In this document: positions 33,634 to 43,015 of the stretch, piece by piece | How the letters are laid out: each line of letters starts with the position of its first letter | Position numbering within the stretch: position 1 is the first letter of the stretch | Source of the DNA: Wenxinia marina DSM 24838 | GTDB lineage: Bacteria; Pseudomonadota; Alphaproteobacteria; Rhodobacterales; Rhodobacteraceae | Direction: 5' to 3' | NCBI RefSeq assembly: GCF_000379485.1 | Contig: NZ_KB902278.1 | Coordinates: 1-64,000, forward strand | DNA: 64,000 bases | Translations under genes and position numbers: made by a program | The notes under the pieces: model-generated | The model's database searches: none | What the model was told of the DNA's origin: nothing | What the model saw: only the letters and a program-made list of their open reading frames with translations

Positions 33634-34719
33634 GTGGGGGCCTACATCCTTCGCCGGCTGCTGCTCGTGATCCCGACGCTGCTCGGGATCATGATCGTCA
33701 ACTTCGCGCTGATCCAGTTCGTGCCCGGCGGGCCGATCGAGCAGATCATCGCGCAGATGGAGGGCGGCGGCGACGTCTTCGAGACGATCGCCGGCGGCGG
33801 CAACGAGGTGAGCGAGGCCACCACGGGCGGCGGCATGTCGGGCTACGTCGGCGCCCGCGGTCTGCCGCCGGAATTCATCGAACAGCTCGAGCGGGAGTTC
33901 GGCTTCGACAAGCCGCCGCTCGAGCGGTTCCTGATGATGATGTGGGACTACATGCGCTTCGACTTCGGCGAGAGCTGGTTCCGCTCGATCAGCGTGGTGG
34001 ACCTGGTGCTCGAGAAGATGCCGGTCTCGATCACGCTCGGCCTGTGGTCGACGCTGATCGCCTACCTGATCTCGATCCCGCTGGGCATCCGCAAGGCGGT
34101 GCGCGACGGCACGCCGTTCGACACCTGGACGTCGGGCGCGATCATCGTCGGCTACGCGATCCCGGGCTTCCTCTTCGCGATCCTGCTGATCGTCCTCTTC
34201 GCGGGCGGCAGCTACTGGCGCATCTTCCCGCTGCGGGGCCTGACGTCCGACAATTGGGAGCAGCTGAGCCTGATCGGGAAGGTCCTCGACTACCTGTGGC
34301 ACATCACCCTGCCGGTGCTGGCCTCGCTGATCTCGTCCTTCGCCACGCTGACGCTGCTGACCAAGAACAGCTTCCTCGACGAGATCAAGAAGCAGTACGT
34401 GATGACCGCCCGCGCCAAGGGCCTGGCCGAGCGGCGGGTCCTTTACGGGCATCTCTTCCGCAACGCGATGCTGATCGTGATCTCGGGCTTTCCCGCCCTC
34501 TTCATCGGCGTGTTCTTCGGCGGCAGCCTCATCATCGAGACGCTGTTCAGCCTCGACGGTCTCGGCCGGCTCGGCTACGAGGCGACGCTGGCGCGGGACT
34601 ATCCGGTGGTGTTCGGCACCCTGTTCGCCTTCTCGCTGCTGGGCCTCGTGATCGGCATCCTGACCGACCTCACCTACGTCTTCATCGACCCCCGCATCGA
34701 TTTCGAGAGCCGAGGATAG
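33634..34719 (+). CDS. yejB: YejB-type peptide ABC transporter permease
   Basis: 361 aa with six membrane helices, the first at residues 5-27 as in DppB/OppB proteins ([19 protein letters not shown]). The EAA loop appears as [26 protein letters not shown] Gly/Glu-rich insertion (about 45-75) follows the first helix, as known for YejB. The GTG start is 9 nt after the yejA stop; its TAG directly abuts the next ATG. Confidence 0.94.
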   Translation: MGAYILRRLLLVIPTLLGIMIVNFALIQFVPGGPIEQIIAQMEGGGDVFETIAGGGNEVSEATTGGGMSGYVGARGLPPEFIEQLEREFGFDKPPLERFLMMMWDYMRFDFGESWFRSISVVDLVLEKMPVSITLGLWSTLIAYLISIPLGIRKAVRDGTPFDTWTSGAIIVGYAIPGFLFAILLIVLFAGGSYWRIFPLRGLTSDNWEQLSLIGKVLDYLWHITLPVLASLISSFATLTLLTKNSFLDEIKKQYVMTARAKGLAERRVLYGHLFRNAMLIVISGFPALFIGVFFGGSLIIETLFSLDGLGRLGYEATLARDYPVVFGTLFAFSLLGLVIGILTDLTYVFIDPRIDFESRG

Positions 34720-36146
34720 ATGTCCGACCCCGACCCGTACCGCAACGAGGCTGCCTCCAGCGCGCCGCATCCGGGCGAGGCGGTCGATCCGTCGACCACG
34801 CTGACGCCGCAGGGCGCGCCCACGGGGCGCCGGCCGCGCCTGTCGCCCCTGAACCAGCGCCGCTGGCGCAACTTCAAGCGCAACCGCCGGGCGCTGTGGT
34901 CGCTATGGATCTTCGGCATCCTGTTCGGGCTGTCGCTGTTCGCGGAGTTCTTCGCCAACGACAAGCCGGTCCTCGTCAGCTACCGCGGCGAGATCCGGAT
35001 GCCGATCTTCTCGTTCTATTCCGAGCAGGAGTTCGGCGGCGACTTCCCGACCGAGGCCGCTTACGGCGACCCCGAGGTGCAGTGCCTGATCGTGACCGGC
35101 GGCATGGACGCCTGCTTCGACACGCCGAACGAGCTGATCGCGCAGGTCGCGCAAGGCGAGACCCCTGACCTCGAAGGGTTCGAGGCCGGCTGGATGGTCT
35201 GGCCGCTGCTGCCCTATTCCTACGACACCATCGTCGACCGCCCGGGCGTCGCGCCGTCGCCGCCGAACGTGGTCGGCTACTGGACCGATGCCGAGGGCGA
35301 GGAGCAGTTCGGCCTGCTGCCGCCCGCCTATCGCGGCGCCAACCTCCTCGGCACCGACGACACCAAGCGGGACGTGCTGGCGCGGGTCATCTACGGTTTC
35401 CGCCTGTCGGTGCTCTTCGCGCTGATGGTCACCGTCGCCTCGTCGCTGATCGGCGTCATCGCCGGCGCGGTGCAGGGCTATTTCGGCGGCTGGACCGACC
35501 TCATCTTCCAGCGGATCATCGAGATCTGGACCGGCACGCCCAGCCTGTACGTCATCATCATCATCTTCGCGATCCTGGGGCGAAGTTTCTGGCTTCTGGT
35601 GTTCCTGACGGTGCTGTTCGGCTGGCCCGCGCTGGTGGGGGTCGTGCGGGCGGAGTTCCTGCGGGCGCGCAACTTCGAGTATGTTCGCGCGGCCAAGGCG
35701 CTCGGCGTCTCCGACCGGACGATCATGTTCCGCCACATGCTGCCGAACGCGATGGTGGCGACGGTGACGATGCTGCCGTTCCTGGTGACCGGCGCCATCG
35801 GCACGCTTGCGAGCCTCGACTTCCTCGGCTTCGGGCTGCCGTCCTCGGCCCCGTCGCTGGGCGAGATGACGTTGCAGGCCAAGCAGAACCTGCAGGCGCC
35901 GTGGCTGGCCTTCACCGCCTTCTTCACCTTCGCGATCATGCTGTCGCTGCTGGTCTTCATCTTCGAGGGCGTCCGCGACGCGTTCGATCCGCGCAAGACC
36001 TTCACCGGCGAGGGGCCGGAGGTGACCGAGAGCCAGGCGCAGGCCGAGGCCGACGCGGCCCTCGCCGCCTCGCCCTCCCGGCGTGAGGGAGGGGGGCCGC
36101 TGGGGCACGCCCGCGAATCCTCGCGGCGGCCGATGGGAATGGCGGC

Positions 36147-36150
<4 letters not shown>
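34720..36150 (+). CDS. yejE: YejE-type peptide ABC transporter permease
   Basis: 476 aa. An N-terminal Pro-rich cytoplasmic segment leads to helix 1 (about 58-78). A large periplasmic loop (about 80-205) is typical of YejE, and the DppC-like core carries YVRAAKALGVSDRTIMFRHMLPNAM. After the usual end (VRDAFDPRKTF) the frame continues for about 43 residues of Ala/Glu/Arg-rich sequence that includes a perfect DNA palindrome, so the C-terminal extension may be recent. Its stop overlaps the yejF ATG. Confidence 0.93.
36073..36093. repeat. Palindrome within the 3' end of yejE
   Basis: CCCTCCC, GGCGTGA, GGGAGGG: a perfect 7-bp stem lying inside the extended tail of the coding frame. Confidence 0.6.
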
Positions 36151-37742
<1,592 letters not shown>

Positions 37743-37865
37743 CGGTCCATCCGGGTGTCCTCGCGCGTGGCCATGAGCCCCGGAGGCTGCGCCGGAAAGA
37801 CCGACGCCAAGGCATGAGGCAGGGCCGGATCCTTGCTCGCCCGGCCGGGTGGAGTGGCGCAAGAG

Positions 37866-37892
37866 GTCCGGGCACCATTTTGGCCCCCGGAC
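37866..37892. terminator. Hairpin between yejF and the convergent kinase gene
   Basis: GTCCGGG (37866-37872) pairs with CCCGGAC (37886-37892). Extra inner pairing of GC with GC and a TTTT in the loop are seen. Likely a transcription end for either strand. Confidence 0.45.
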
Positions 37893-37939
37893 GCCGCCCT
37901 CTCTGGCGGAGCTAACGGGCCCGCGGTTCCGAGGCGCAG

Positions 37940-39037
37940 CTACTCCGGCTCGAACACCAGTGCCAGGCGCGTGCCGTCGCCGGCCGTCAGCTCCAGCTTC
38001 TCGGCGTCGAGCTGCTGGATCGCGCCCTCGATGATGCGGAAGCCGAGACCGCCCAGTCCGCCGGGCACGGGGCCGGCGGCGAGGCCGACGCCGTCGTCGC
38101 TGCACTCGATCCGCATCCGGCCGTCGCCATCGAACCGGCCGGCGAGGCGGATCGCCCCCGCGCGCCCGTCGGGAAAGCCGTGGCGCACCGAGTTCGACAC
38201 GAACTCGCTGAAGATCGTGCCGAGCGCCGAGGCCTGGCGCGAGCTGACGCGGCACGGCTCGATCTCGACTACGCCGCGCACGTGCCCGGGCGCGTTCGCC
38301 ATCGTCAGCGACAGGATCCGCTCGGCATAACCGGCGAGATCCACCCTCTCTCCGACCGCCGAGTAGCACAACGCCTCGTGCAGCGCGGCGACCGACCCGA
38401 TGCGCGTCTCGGTCGCGCGAAAGGCCGCCAGCGCGTCCTCGCCCGCGCCGACGAGGTTGGCGCGCTGAAGCCGGACGTAGGCCGAGACCGACTGCAGCGA
38501 GTTCTTTATGCGGTGGTTCGTCTCCTGCACCACCAGCTCGGCGTCGCTGAGGGCGCTGCGCAACTTGATCAGCCGCATCGCCTGGTCGGCGAGGTCGCTC
38601 AGCGCCTGCTGCTGCGCGCCGCTCAGCGTGCGCGGCCGCTGGTCGAGGACGCAGACCGTGCCGACAGGCAGGCCGGACCCGTCGACGATGGGCGCGCCGG
38701 CATAGAAGCGGAAGGCGTCGCCGCCGATGCAGAGCGGGTTGTCCGTCGTGCGCGGATCGGCGGCGGTATCCTCGATCTCGAGAAGGCCGTCGCCGAGAAC
38801 GGCATGACCGCAGATCGACTGCTCGAGCGGGGTCTCGGTCAGATCCGTCCCGTGGTGCGCCTTGAACCATTGCCGGTTGCGGTCGAGGATCGAGACGAGC
38901 GCGACGGGCGCGTCGCAGATCACGGCCGCCAGTCGGGCGATGGCATCGAATTCCGGCTCCTCGGGGGTGTCGAGGATCCCGTACTGAGCGACGAGGTTCA
39001 GCCTCGCCGTCTCCTGCGGATGCTTCGGCGCCTGCAT
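37940..39037 (-). CDS. GAF-domain sensor histidine kinase (HisKA_2 type)
   Basis: 365 aa, no membrane segment, cytoplasmic. A GAF domain (about 26-160) contains the ICGHAV and GxxxGTVCVLD segments. The HisKA_2 dimerisation domain carries phospho-His175 in ETNHRIKNSLQSV, followed by a HATPase with EFVSNSVRHGF (N-box) and CSDDGVGL (G1). Such kinases often feed general-stress PhyR/NepR-EcfG pathways in alphaproteobacteria. No cognate regulator or sigma factor gene is adjacent, so the pathway is unknown. Confidence 0.9.
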   Translation of the reverse strand: MQAPKHPQETARLNLVAQYGILDTPEEPEFDAIARLAAVICDAPVALVSILDRNRQWFKAHHGTDLTETPLEQSICGHAVLGDGLLEIEDTAADPRTTDNPLCIGGDAFRFYAGAPIVDGSGLPVGTVCVLDQRPRTLSGAQQQALSDLADQAMRLIKLRSALSDAELVVQETNHRIKNSLQSVSAYVRLQRANLVGAGEDALAAFRATETRIGSVAALHEALCYSAVGERVDLAGYAERILSLTMANAPGHVRGVVEIEPCRVSSRQASALGTIFSEFVSNSVRHGFPDGRAGAIRLAGRFDGDGRMRIECSDDGVGLAAGPVPGGLGGLGFRIIEGAIQQLDAEKLELTAGDGTRLALVFEPE

Positions 39038-39112
39038 GCGACGGGTCGTCCTGCTGCTAAACTACGGGGACGGGCAAATGACCGTGGAGGCTTAAAGGGC
39101 CGGCATCGGGTG

Positions 39113-39754
39113 TCAAGTCCGCTCTCGTCCCGAAGGTGGGCCGGGCGCGATCGTGCGCCGATACAGGTGGACGAGGAAGGCTTCGGCCTGCGGAAACGGG
39201 TCGGCGCCGCCGAGGACGGCGCGGACCTGAACGTCGTAGTCGGCGTAGTGCTGGGTCAGCGCCCAGATCGAGAAGATCAGGTGATGCGGCTCCACGTCCG
39301 CGATCTTCCCGTCCGCCGCCCAGCCGCGGATCACCGCGGCCTTGTCGTCCACCATCACCCGAAGATCGGTGCCGAGGATCTCGCCGATGCGCGGAGCGCC
39401 CTGAAGGATCTCGTTGGCGAAGAGGCGGCTCTCGCGCGGATAGTCGCGGCTCATCACCAGCTTGCGGCGGACGTAGCCGAGGATCTCGTCTTCGGGCTCG
39501 CCGTCCGGGTCGAGCGCCGCGAGGGGGGCGAGCCAGGTGTCGAGAAGTCGTTCCAGAAGGGCTGCGTAGATCGCCTCCTTGGACGCGAAGTAGTAGAGGA
39601 CGTTGGGCTTCGAAAGGCCCGCCTCTCCGGCGATCTGGTCGAGTGTCGCGCCGCGGAAGCCGTGCTGGGAGAAGACGTCGAGCCCCGCCTCCAGGATCGC
39701 CTGCCGGTTCCGAGCCTGGATCCGCGTCGTCCCCTCCACCGCGCTGCCCGTCAT
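39113..39754 (-). CDS. rutR: RutR-like TetR family regulator of pyrimidine catabolism
   Basis: 213 aa. The N-terminal TetR helix-turn-helix (QAILEAGLDVFSQHGF, then LDQIAGEAGLSKPNVLYYFASKEAIY) is followed by a RutR-type ligand domain. The latter has YVRRKLVMSRDYPRESRLFANEI and ALTQHYADYDVQV near the C-terminus. E. coli RutR binds uracil/thymine and releases its operator. A near-consensus RutR operator lies 80 nt upstream in the divergent intergenic region, which supports the name. Confidence 0.9.
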   Translation of the reverse strand: MTGSAVEGTTRIQARNRQAILEAGLDVFSQHGFRGATLDQIAGEAGLSKPNVLYYFASKEAIYAALLERLLDTWLAPLAALDPDGEPEDEILGYVRRKLVMSRDYPRESRLFANEILQGAPRIGEILGTDLRVMVDDKAAVIRGWAADGKIADVEPHHLIFSIWALTQHYADYDVQVRAVLGGADPFPQAEAFLVHLYRRTIAPGPPSGRERT

Positions 39755-39802
39755 CCGCCCGCCGCCTCCCGGTCCTCGCGCCGGTCCGCGTCGGCCGGCG
39801 GG

Positions 39803-39830
39803 TTGACTGCCCTCCCGCCTCTGGTAGCGT
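39803..39830 (+). promoter_or_regulatory. Possible promoter of the pyrimidine catabolism operon
   Basis: TTGACT (39803-39808) and TAGCGT (39825-39830) are spaced by 16 nt. The RutR operator starts 5 nt after the -10, where a bound repressor would block initiation. Confidence 0.4.
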
Positions 39831-39834
39831 GCCT

Positions 39835-39850
39835 TTGACCGAATGGTCAA
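39835..39850. promoter_or_regulatory. RutR operator
   Basis: TTGACCGAATGGTCAA matches the known RutR consensus TTGACCANNTGGTCAA at every defined position except one (G for A at position 7). It lies between rutR and the divergently transcribed amidohydrolase gene, placed to control both. Confidence 0.85.
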
Positions 39851-39898
39851 ATCGGCAGACGCGCAGGCACGGCCGCGCCAGCAGGGGAGACGGGGACC

Positions 39899-41149
39899 AT
39901 GGCCGCACCCGGCGAGAACCTTCGCATCAACGGCGAGCGCCTCTGGGACAGCCTGATGGAGATGGCGAAGATCGGCCCCGGCGTCGCCGGCGGCAACAAC
40001 CGCCAGACCCTGACCGACGCCGACGCCGAGGGGCGCGCGCTGTTCAAGCGCTGGTGTGACGAGGCGGGGCTGACCACCGGCGTCGACGCGATGGGCACGA
40101 TGTTCGCCCGGCGCGAGGGGACCGACCCCGATGCGCTGCCGGTCTACGTCGGCAGCCACCTCGACACCCAGCCGACCGGCGGCAGGTACGACGGCGTGCT
40201 CGGCGTGCTGGGCGGGCTGGAGATCATCCGCACGCTGAACGACCTCGGCATCAGGACGAAGCACCCGATCGTCGTGACCAACTGGACGAACGAGGAGGGC
40301 ACCCGCTTCGCCCCCGCGATGCTCGCCTCCGGCGTCTTCGCGGGCGAGCACGCCCTCGACTGGGCCTACGACCGCAAGGACGCGGACGGCAAAAGCTTCG
40401 GCGCCGAGCTGGAGCGCATCGGCTGGAAGGGCGAGGAGGCGGTCGGCGACCGCAGGATGCACGCCTTCTTCGAGCTGCATATCGAGCAGGGCCCGATCCT
40501 CGAGGCCGAGGGCAAGGACATCGGCGTCGTCACCCACGGGCAGGGCCTGTGGTGGCTGGAGGTGCGGCTGACCGGCAAGGACGCGCATACCGGCTCCACC
40601 CCGATGAACATGCGGGTGAACGCCGGTCTCGGCATGGCGCGGATCACCGAGGCCGTGCATCGGATCGCGATGGATCACCAGGCGAACGCCGTCGGCGCGG
40701 TCGGGCAGGCGAACGTCTATCCGAACTCGCGCAACGTGATCCCCGGGCGCGCGGTCTTCACCATCGACTTCCGCTCGCCCGATCTGGCCAAGCTGACCTC
40801 GATGCGGGAGCGGCTGGAGAAAGAGGCGGCCGACATCGCCGCCGAGCTCGGTCTGGGTATCGAGATCGAGCCGACCGGGCATTTCGACCCGGTGGAGTTC
40901 GACGCCGGCTGCGTGTCGGCCGTGCGGTCCGCCGCCGATCGGCTGGGCTATTCCCACATGGACATCGTCTCGGGCGCCGGCCACGACGCCTGCTGGATCA
41001 ACCGCGTCGCGCCGACGGCGATGATCTTCTGCCCCTGCGTGGACGGCCTGAGCCACAACGAGGCCGAGGAGATCAGCCCCGAGTGGGCGCGCGCCGGGGC
41101 CGACGTGCTGTTTCACGCGGTGGTGGACACGGCGGTGATCGTGGAGTGA
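39899..41149 (+). CDS. Zn-dependent amidohydrolase, N-carbamoyl-beta-alanine/N-carbamoyl amino acid type (M20 family)
   Basis: 416 aa. Metal and catalytic segments of the hydantoinase/carbamoylase family are complete: GSHLDTQPTGGRYDG, WTNEEGTRFAPAM, FFELHIEQGP and the late SGAGHDACWI, followed by GLSHNEAE. It hydrolyses the N-carbamoyl product of ring opening to beta-alanine, CO2 and ammonia, the last step of reductive pyrimidine catabolism. Allantoate or N-carbamoyl amino acids are alternative substrates. Neighbouring rutR and hydA favour the pyrimidine role. Confidence 0.9.
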   Translation: MAAPGENLRINGERLWDSLMEMAKIGPGVAGGNNRQTLTDADAEGRALFKRWCDEAGLTTGVDAMGTMFARREGTDPDALPVYVGSHLDTQPTGGRYDGVLGVLGGLEIIRTLNDLGIRTKHPIVVTNWTNEEGTRFAPAMLASGVFAGEHALDWAYDRKDADGKSFGAELERIGWKGEEAVGDRRMHAFFELHIEQGPILEAEGKDIGVVTHGQGLWWLEVRLTGKDAHTGSTPMNMRVNAGLGMARITEAVHRIAMDHQANAVGAVGQANVYPNSRNVIPGRAVFTIDFRSPDLAKLTSMRERLEKEAADIAAELGLGIEIEPTGHFDPVEFDAGCVSAVRSAADRLGYSHMDIVSGAGHDACWINRVAPTAMIFCPCVDGLSHNEAEEISPEWARAGADVLFHAVVDTAVIVE

Positions 41150-41227
41150 GCGGGCCCCGTGGTGGCGCCGCTCGTCCATGTGCCGTAAGCAGGGCGCAAC
41201 GAGACCTTTTTCGATGGTGAAACGACT

Positions 41228-41563
41228 GTGACCCGCTTTCTTCCCCTCGCGCTGGTGGCGCTGCTGGCCGGCTGCGCCGGCGGCATCCAGGACACCCTGA
41301 ACGGCATCTTCCCGCCCGAAGAGCCGGCCGAACCGCCGCCGCCTCCGCCGCTGCCGCCGCAGGTCGTCGCCGCGCTGCCGCCGGGGGCGCCGCAAACGAC
41401 CGTGATCAAGAACGCCGACGGCTGCTACCTGTTCACCGTCGAGGCGACGGTGCCGCCGTCGGGCTACCTGATCCGCGACGCTGCCGGCAACCCGATCTGC
41501 GACGGCGCTCCGCCAACGTCGGACATGCTGGCGGGCGAGCCGCTGGCCGCGCCGCTGCAATAG
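41228..41563 (+). CDS. Small proline-rich lipoprotein
   Basis: 111 aa from a GTG start. A lipoprotein signal with lipobox LLAGC (Cys16) is followed by a proline run (EPPPPPPLPP, about 36-45) that could span part of the cell wall. A small C-terminal domain with two Cys (ADGCYLFTVEA and NPICDG) completes it. Function unknown. It is followed 7 nt later by another small secreted protein; the pair may belong together. Confidence 0.75.
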   Translation: MTRFLPLALVALLAGCAGGIQDTLNGIFPPEEPAEPPPPPPLPPQVVAALPPGAPQTTVIKNADGCYLFTVEATVPPSGYLIRDAAGNPICDGAPPTSDMLAGEPLAAPLQ

Positions 41564-41570
41564 GTCCGCG

Positions 41571-41726
41571 ATGCGCCGCCTTCCGCCCTTCCTCGCCGCC
41601 GTCGCCGCGCTCGCGCTGCCGGCCGCGGGGCGGGCGCAGGAGGTGCCGCTCTGCCTCGATGTCGACCCGACGCTCGAGGCGGACTGCCTGGCCGGTTTGC
41701 GGGCCGAACTGGACGGGGAGGACTAG
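41571..41726 (+). CDS. Small secreted protein, 51 aa
   Basis: ATG at 41571 opens a frame with a signal peptide (hydrophobic 5-20, AGRAQ cleavage near 23). The mature peptide of about 28 residues contains two Cys (LCLDVD and ADCLAG). It starts 7 nt after the lipoprotein stop, and its TAG is 1 nt before the aldolase ATG, a spacing typical of an operon. No family is recognised. Confidence 0.6.
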   Translation: MRRLPPFLAAVAALALPAAGRAQEVPLCLDVDPTLEADCLAGLRAELDGED

Positions 41727-41727
41727 C

Positions 41728-42468
41728 ATGCTCGACGCCGCCGCCACCGAGGCCGACCTGCGCGTCGATCTCGCCGCGATGTTCCGCCTCGCCGCCCGCG
41801 AGGGCTGGCACGAGGGGGTCGCGAACCACTTCTCGGCCGCGGTCTCGCCCGACGGGCGCACGTTTCTCGTGAATCCCCGCTGGATGCACTTCAGCCGCAT
41901 CCGGGCGTCCGACCTGCTGCTCGTCGATGCCGACGACCGCACGACGATGCAGCGCCCGGACGCGCCCGACCCGTCGGCCTGGTCGATCCACTCGGCCCTG
42001 CACCGGTCGCTGCCGCAGGCGCGCGTCGCGATCCACCTGCACCCGCCCTACTGCACCGCGCTGGCCGGCCTCAAGGACCCGACGATCCTGCCGATCGACC
42101 AGGTCACGGCGCGCTGGCACGGCCGCCTCGCCTACGACCTGTCCTTCGGCGGCATCGCCACGGAAGAGGCCGAGGGCGAGAGGATCGCCCGGACCATCGG
42201 CAACCACGGCGCGGTGATGATGGGCAACCACGGCGTCACCACGCTCGGCGCCACCGTCGCCGAGGCGTTCGACGCCATGTACCACCTGGAGCGGGCGGCG
42301 CGGACAATGGTGCTGGCCTATTCGACCGGGCGGTCGCTCGCCGTCATGGACGACGCGCTGGCCGAGGCGACGGCGGCGGAGTGGGCGGCGTACAAGGACG
42401 CCGAGGTGGCGCATTTCGAGGAGATGAAGCGGATCCTCGACCGGGAAGAGCCGGACTATCGGGAATGA
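41728..42468 (+). CDS. Class II aldolase/adducin family protein
   Basis: 246 aa. Zinc-ligand segments HLHPPYCTALAG (about 103-114) and GNHGVTTLG (about 160-168) mark the AraD/FucA-type fold. The early GWHEGVANHFSAAV carries the N-terminal conserved Asn-His-Phe. The substrate is unknown; some pyrimidine or taurine loci carry such decarboxylase/aldolase-like genes. ATG 41728 has GGGGAGG upstream; the longer frame from 41659 overlaps the small secreted gene and is rejected. Confidence 0.88.
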   Translation: MLDAAATEADLRVDLAAMFRLAAREGWHEGVANHFSAAVSPDGRTFLVNPRWMHFSRIRASDLLLVDADDRTTMQRPDAPDPSAWSIHSALHRSLPQARVAIHLHPPYCTALAGLKDPTILPIDQVTARWHGRLAYDLSFGGIATEEAEGERIARTIGNHGAVMMGNHGVTTLGATVAEAFDAMYHLERAARTMVLAYSTGRSLAVMDDALAEATAAEWAAYKDAEVAHFEEMKRILDREEPDYRE

Positions 42469-42495
42469 GGGTGAGTGGGGGCACTTGGTGGGGCG

Positions 42496-42570
42496 AGGCC
42501 CCGGGTCAGGCCCGGGGCGGGTGGGCCTTGGTCATCGGCGGTGCTTCGGGTCAGGCCCGGGGCGGGTGGG
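42496..42570. repeat. Two REP-like palindromes in direct orientation
   Basis: Unit 42496-42525 (AGGCCCCGGGTCAGGCCCGG, GGCGGGTGGG) and unit 42544-42570 (CTTCGGGTCAGGCCCGGGGC, GGGTGGG, left arm partly lost) have the same polarity. They lie upstream of the GIY-YIG gene. Confidence 0.75.
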
Positions 42571-42599
42571 GGCGAGGTGCACCGGAGCACTCCAGAATA

Positions 42600-42626
42600 C
42601 CCGCCCCGGGCCTGACCCGGGGCCCC
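42600..42626. repeat. REP-like palindrome, left boundary of the GIY-YIG unit
   Basis: CCCGCCCCGGGCCTGACCCG, GGGCCCC: a near-perfect palindrome of the family, orientation opposite to the unit at 42966. It ends 49 nt before the GIY-YIG start. Confidence 0.8.
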
Positions 42627-42675
42627 GACCGGCTTTGTTCACCATCGGTTAGCCGGGACGACGTATCGCTGCGGC

Positions 42676-42957
42676 GTGCCTCACTACGTCTACATCCTGG
42701 CCTCCCGCCCCGGCGGCGCGATCTACATCGGACGGACCCGCAACTTGCGGCAGCGGATCGAGGCGCATCGCGCCGGGCTCTCCCTGCACACATCGAAGTA
42801 CGGGATCCGCACCCTCGTCTGGTTCGAGGCGCACGACGACTTCGAAACATCGCTCCGGCGGGAACGAGCCATCAAGCGATGGCACAGGGCCTGGAAGGAC
42901 CAGCTGATCACCGGGGCGAACCCCGACTGGAAGGACGTGATCCACGCGCTTCCCTGA
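42676..42957 (+). CDS. Single-domain GIY-YIG endonuclease-like protein (COG2827/UPF0213 type)
   Basis: 93 aa, consisting of one GIY-YIG domain. HYVYILASRPGGAIYIGRT (3-21) holds the two Tyr-containing strands. The catalytic Arg lies in NLRQRIEAHR, and the Glu in SLRRERAIKRW (around 63) is the probable metal ligand. Homologues are common in alphaproteobacteria but their role is unsettled. The GTG start lacks a strong ribosome binding site. The gene is enclosed by oppositely oriented REP-like palindromes 49 nt upstream and 9 nt downstream, unlike any neighbour. Confidence 0.88.
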   Translation: MPHYVYILASRPGGAIYIGRTRNLRQRIEAHRAGLSLHTSKYGIRTLVWFEAHDDFETSLRRERAIKRWHRAWKDQLITGANPDWKDVIHALP

Positions 42958-42965
42958 GCCCGGCG

Positions 42966-42994
42966 AGGCCCCGGCTCAGGGCCGGGGCGCGGGG
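42966..42994. repeat. REP-like palindrome, right boundary of the GIY-YIG unit
   Basis: AGGCCCCGGCTCAGGGCCGG, GGCGCGGGG begins 9 nt after the GIY-YIG stop. Its polarity is inverted relative to the unit at 42600. Confidence 0.8.
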
Positions 42995-43015
42995 CACTGA
43001 AACGGGAGAGACCGC

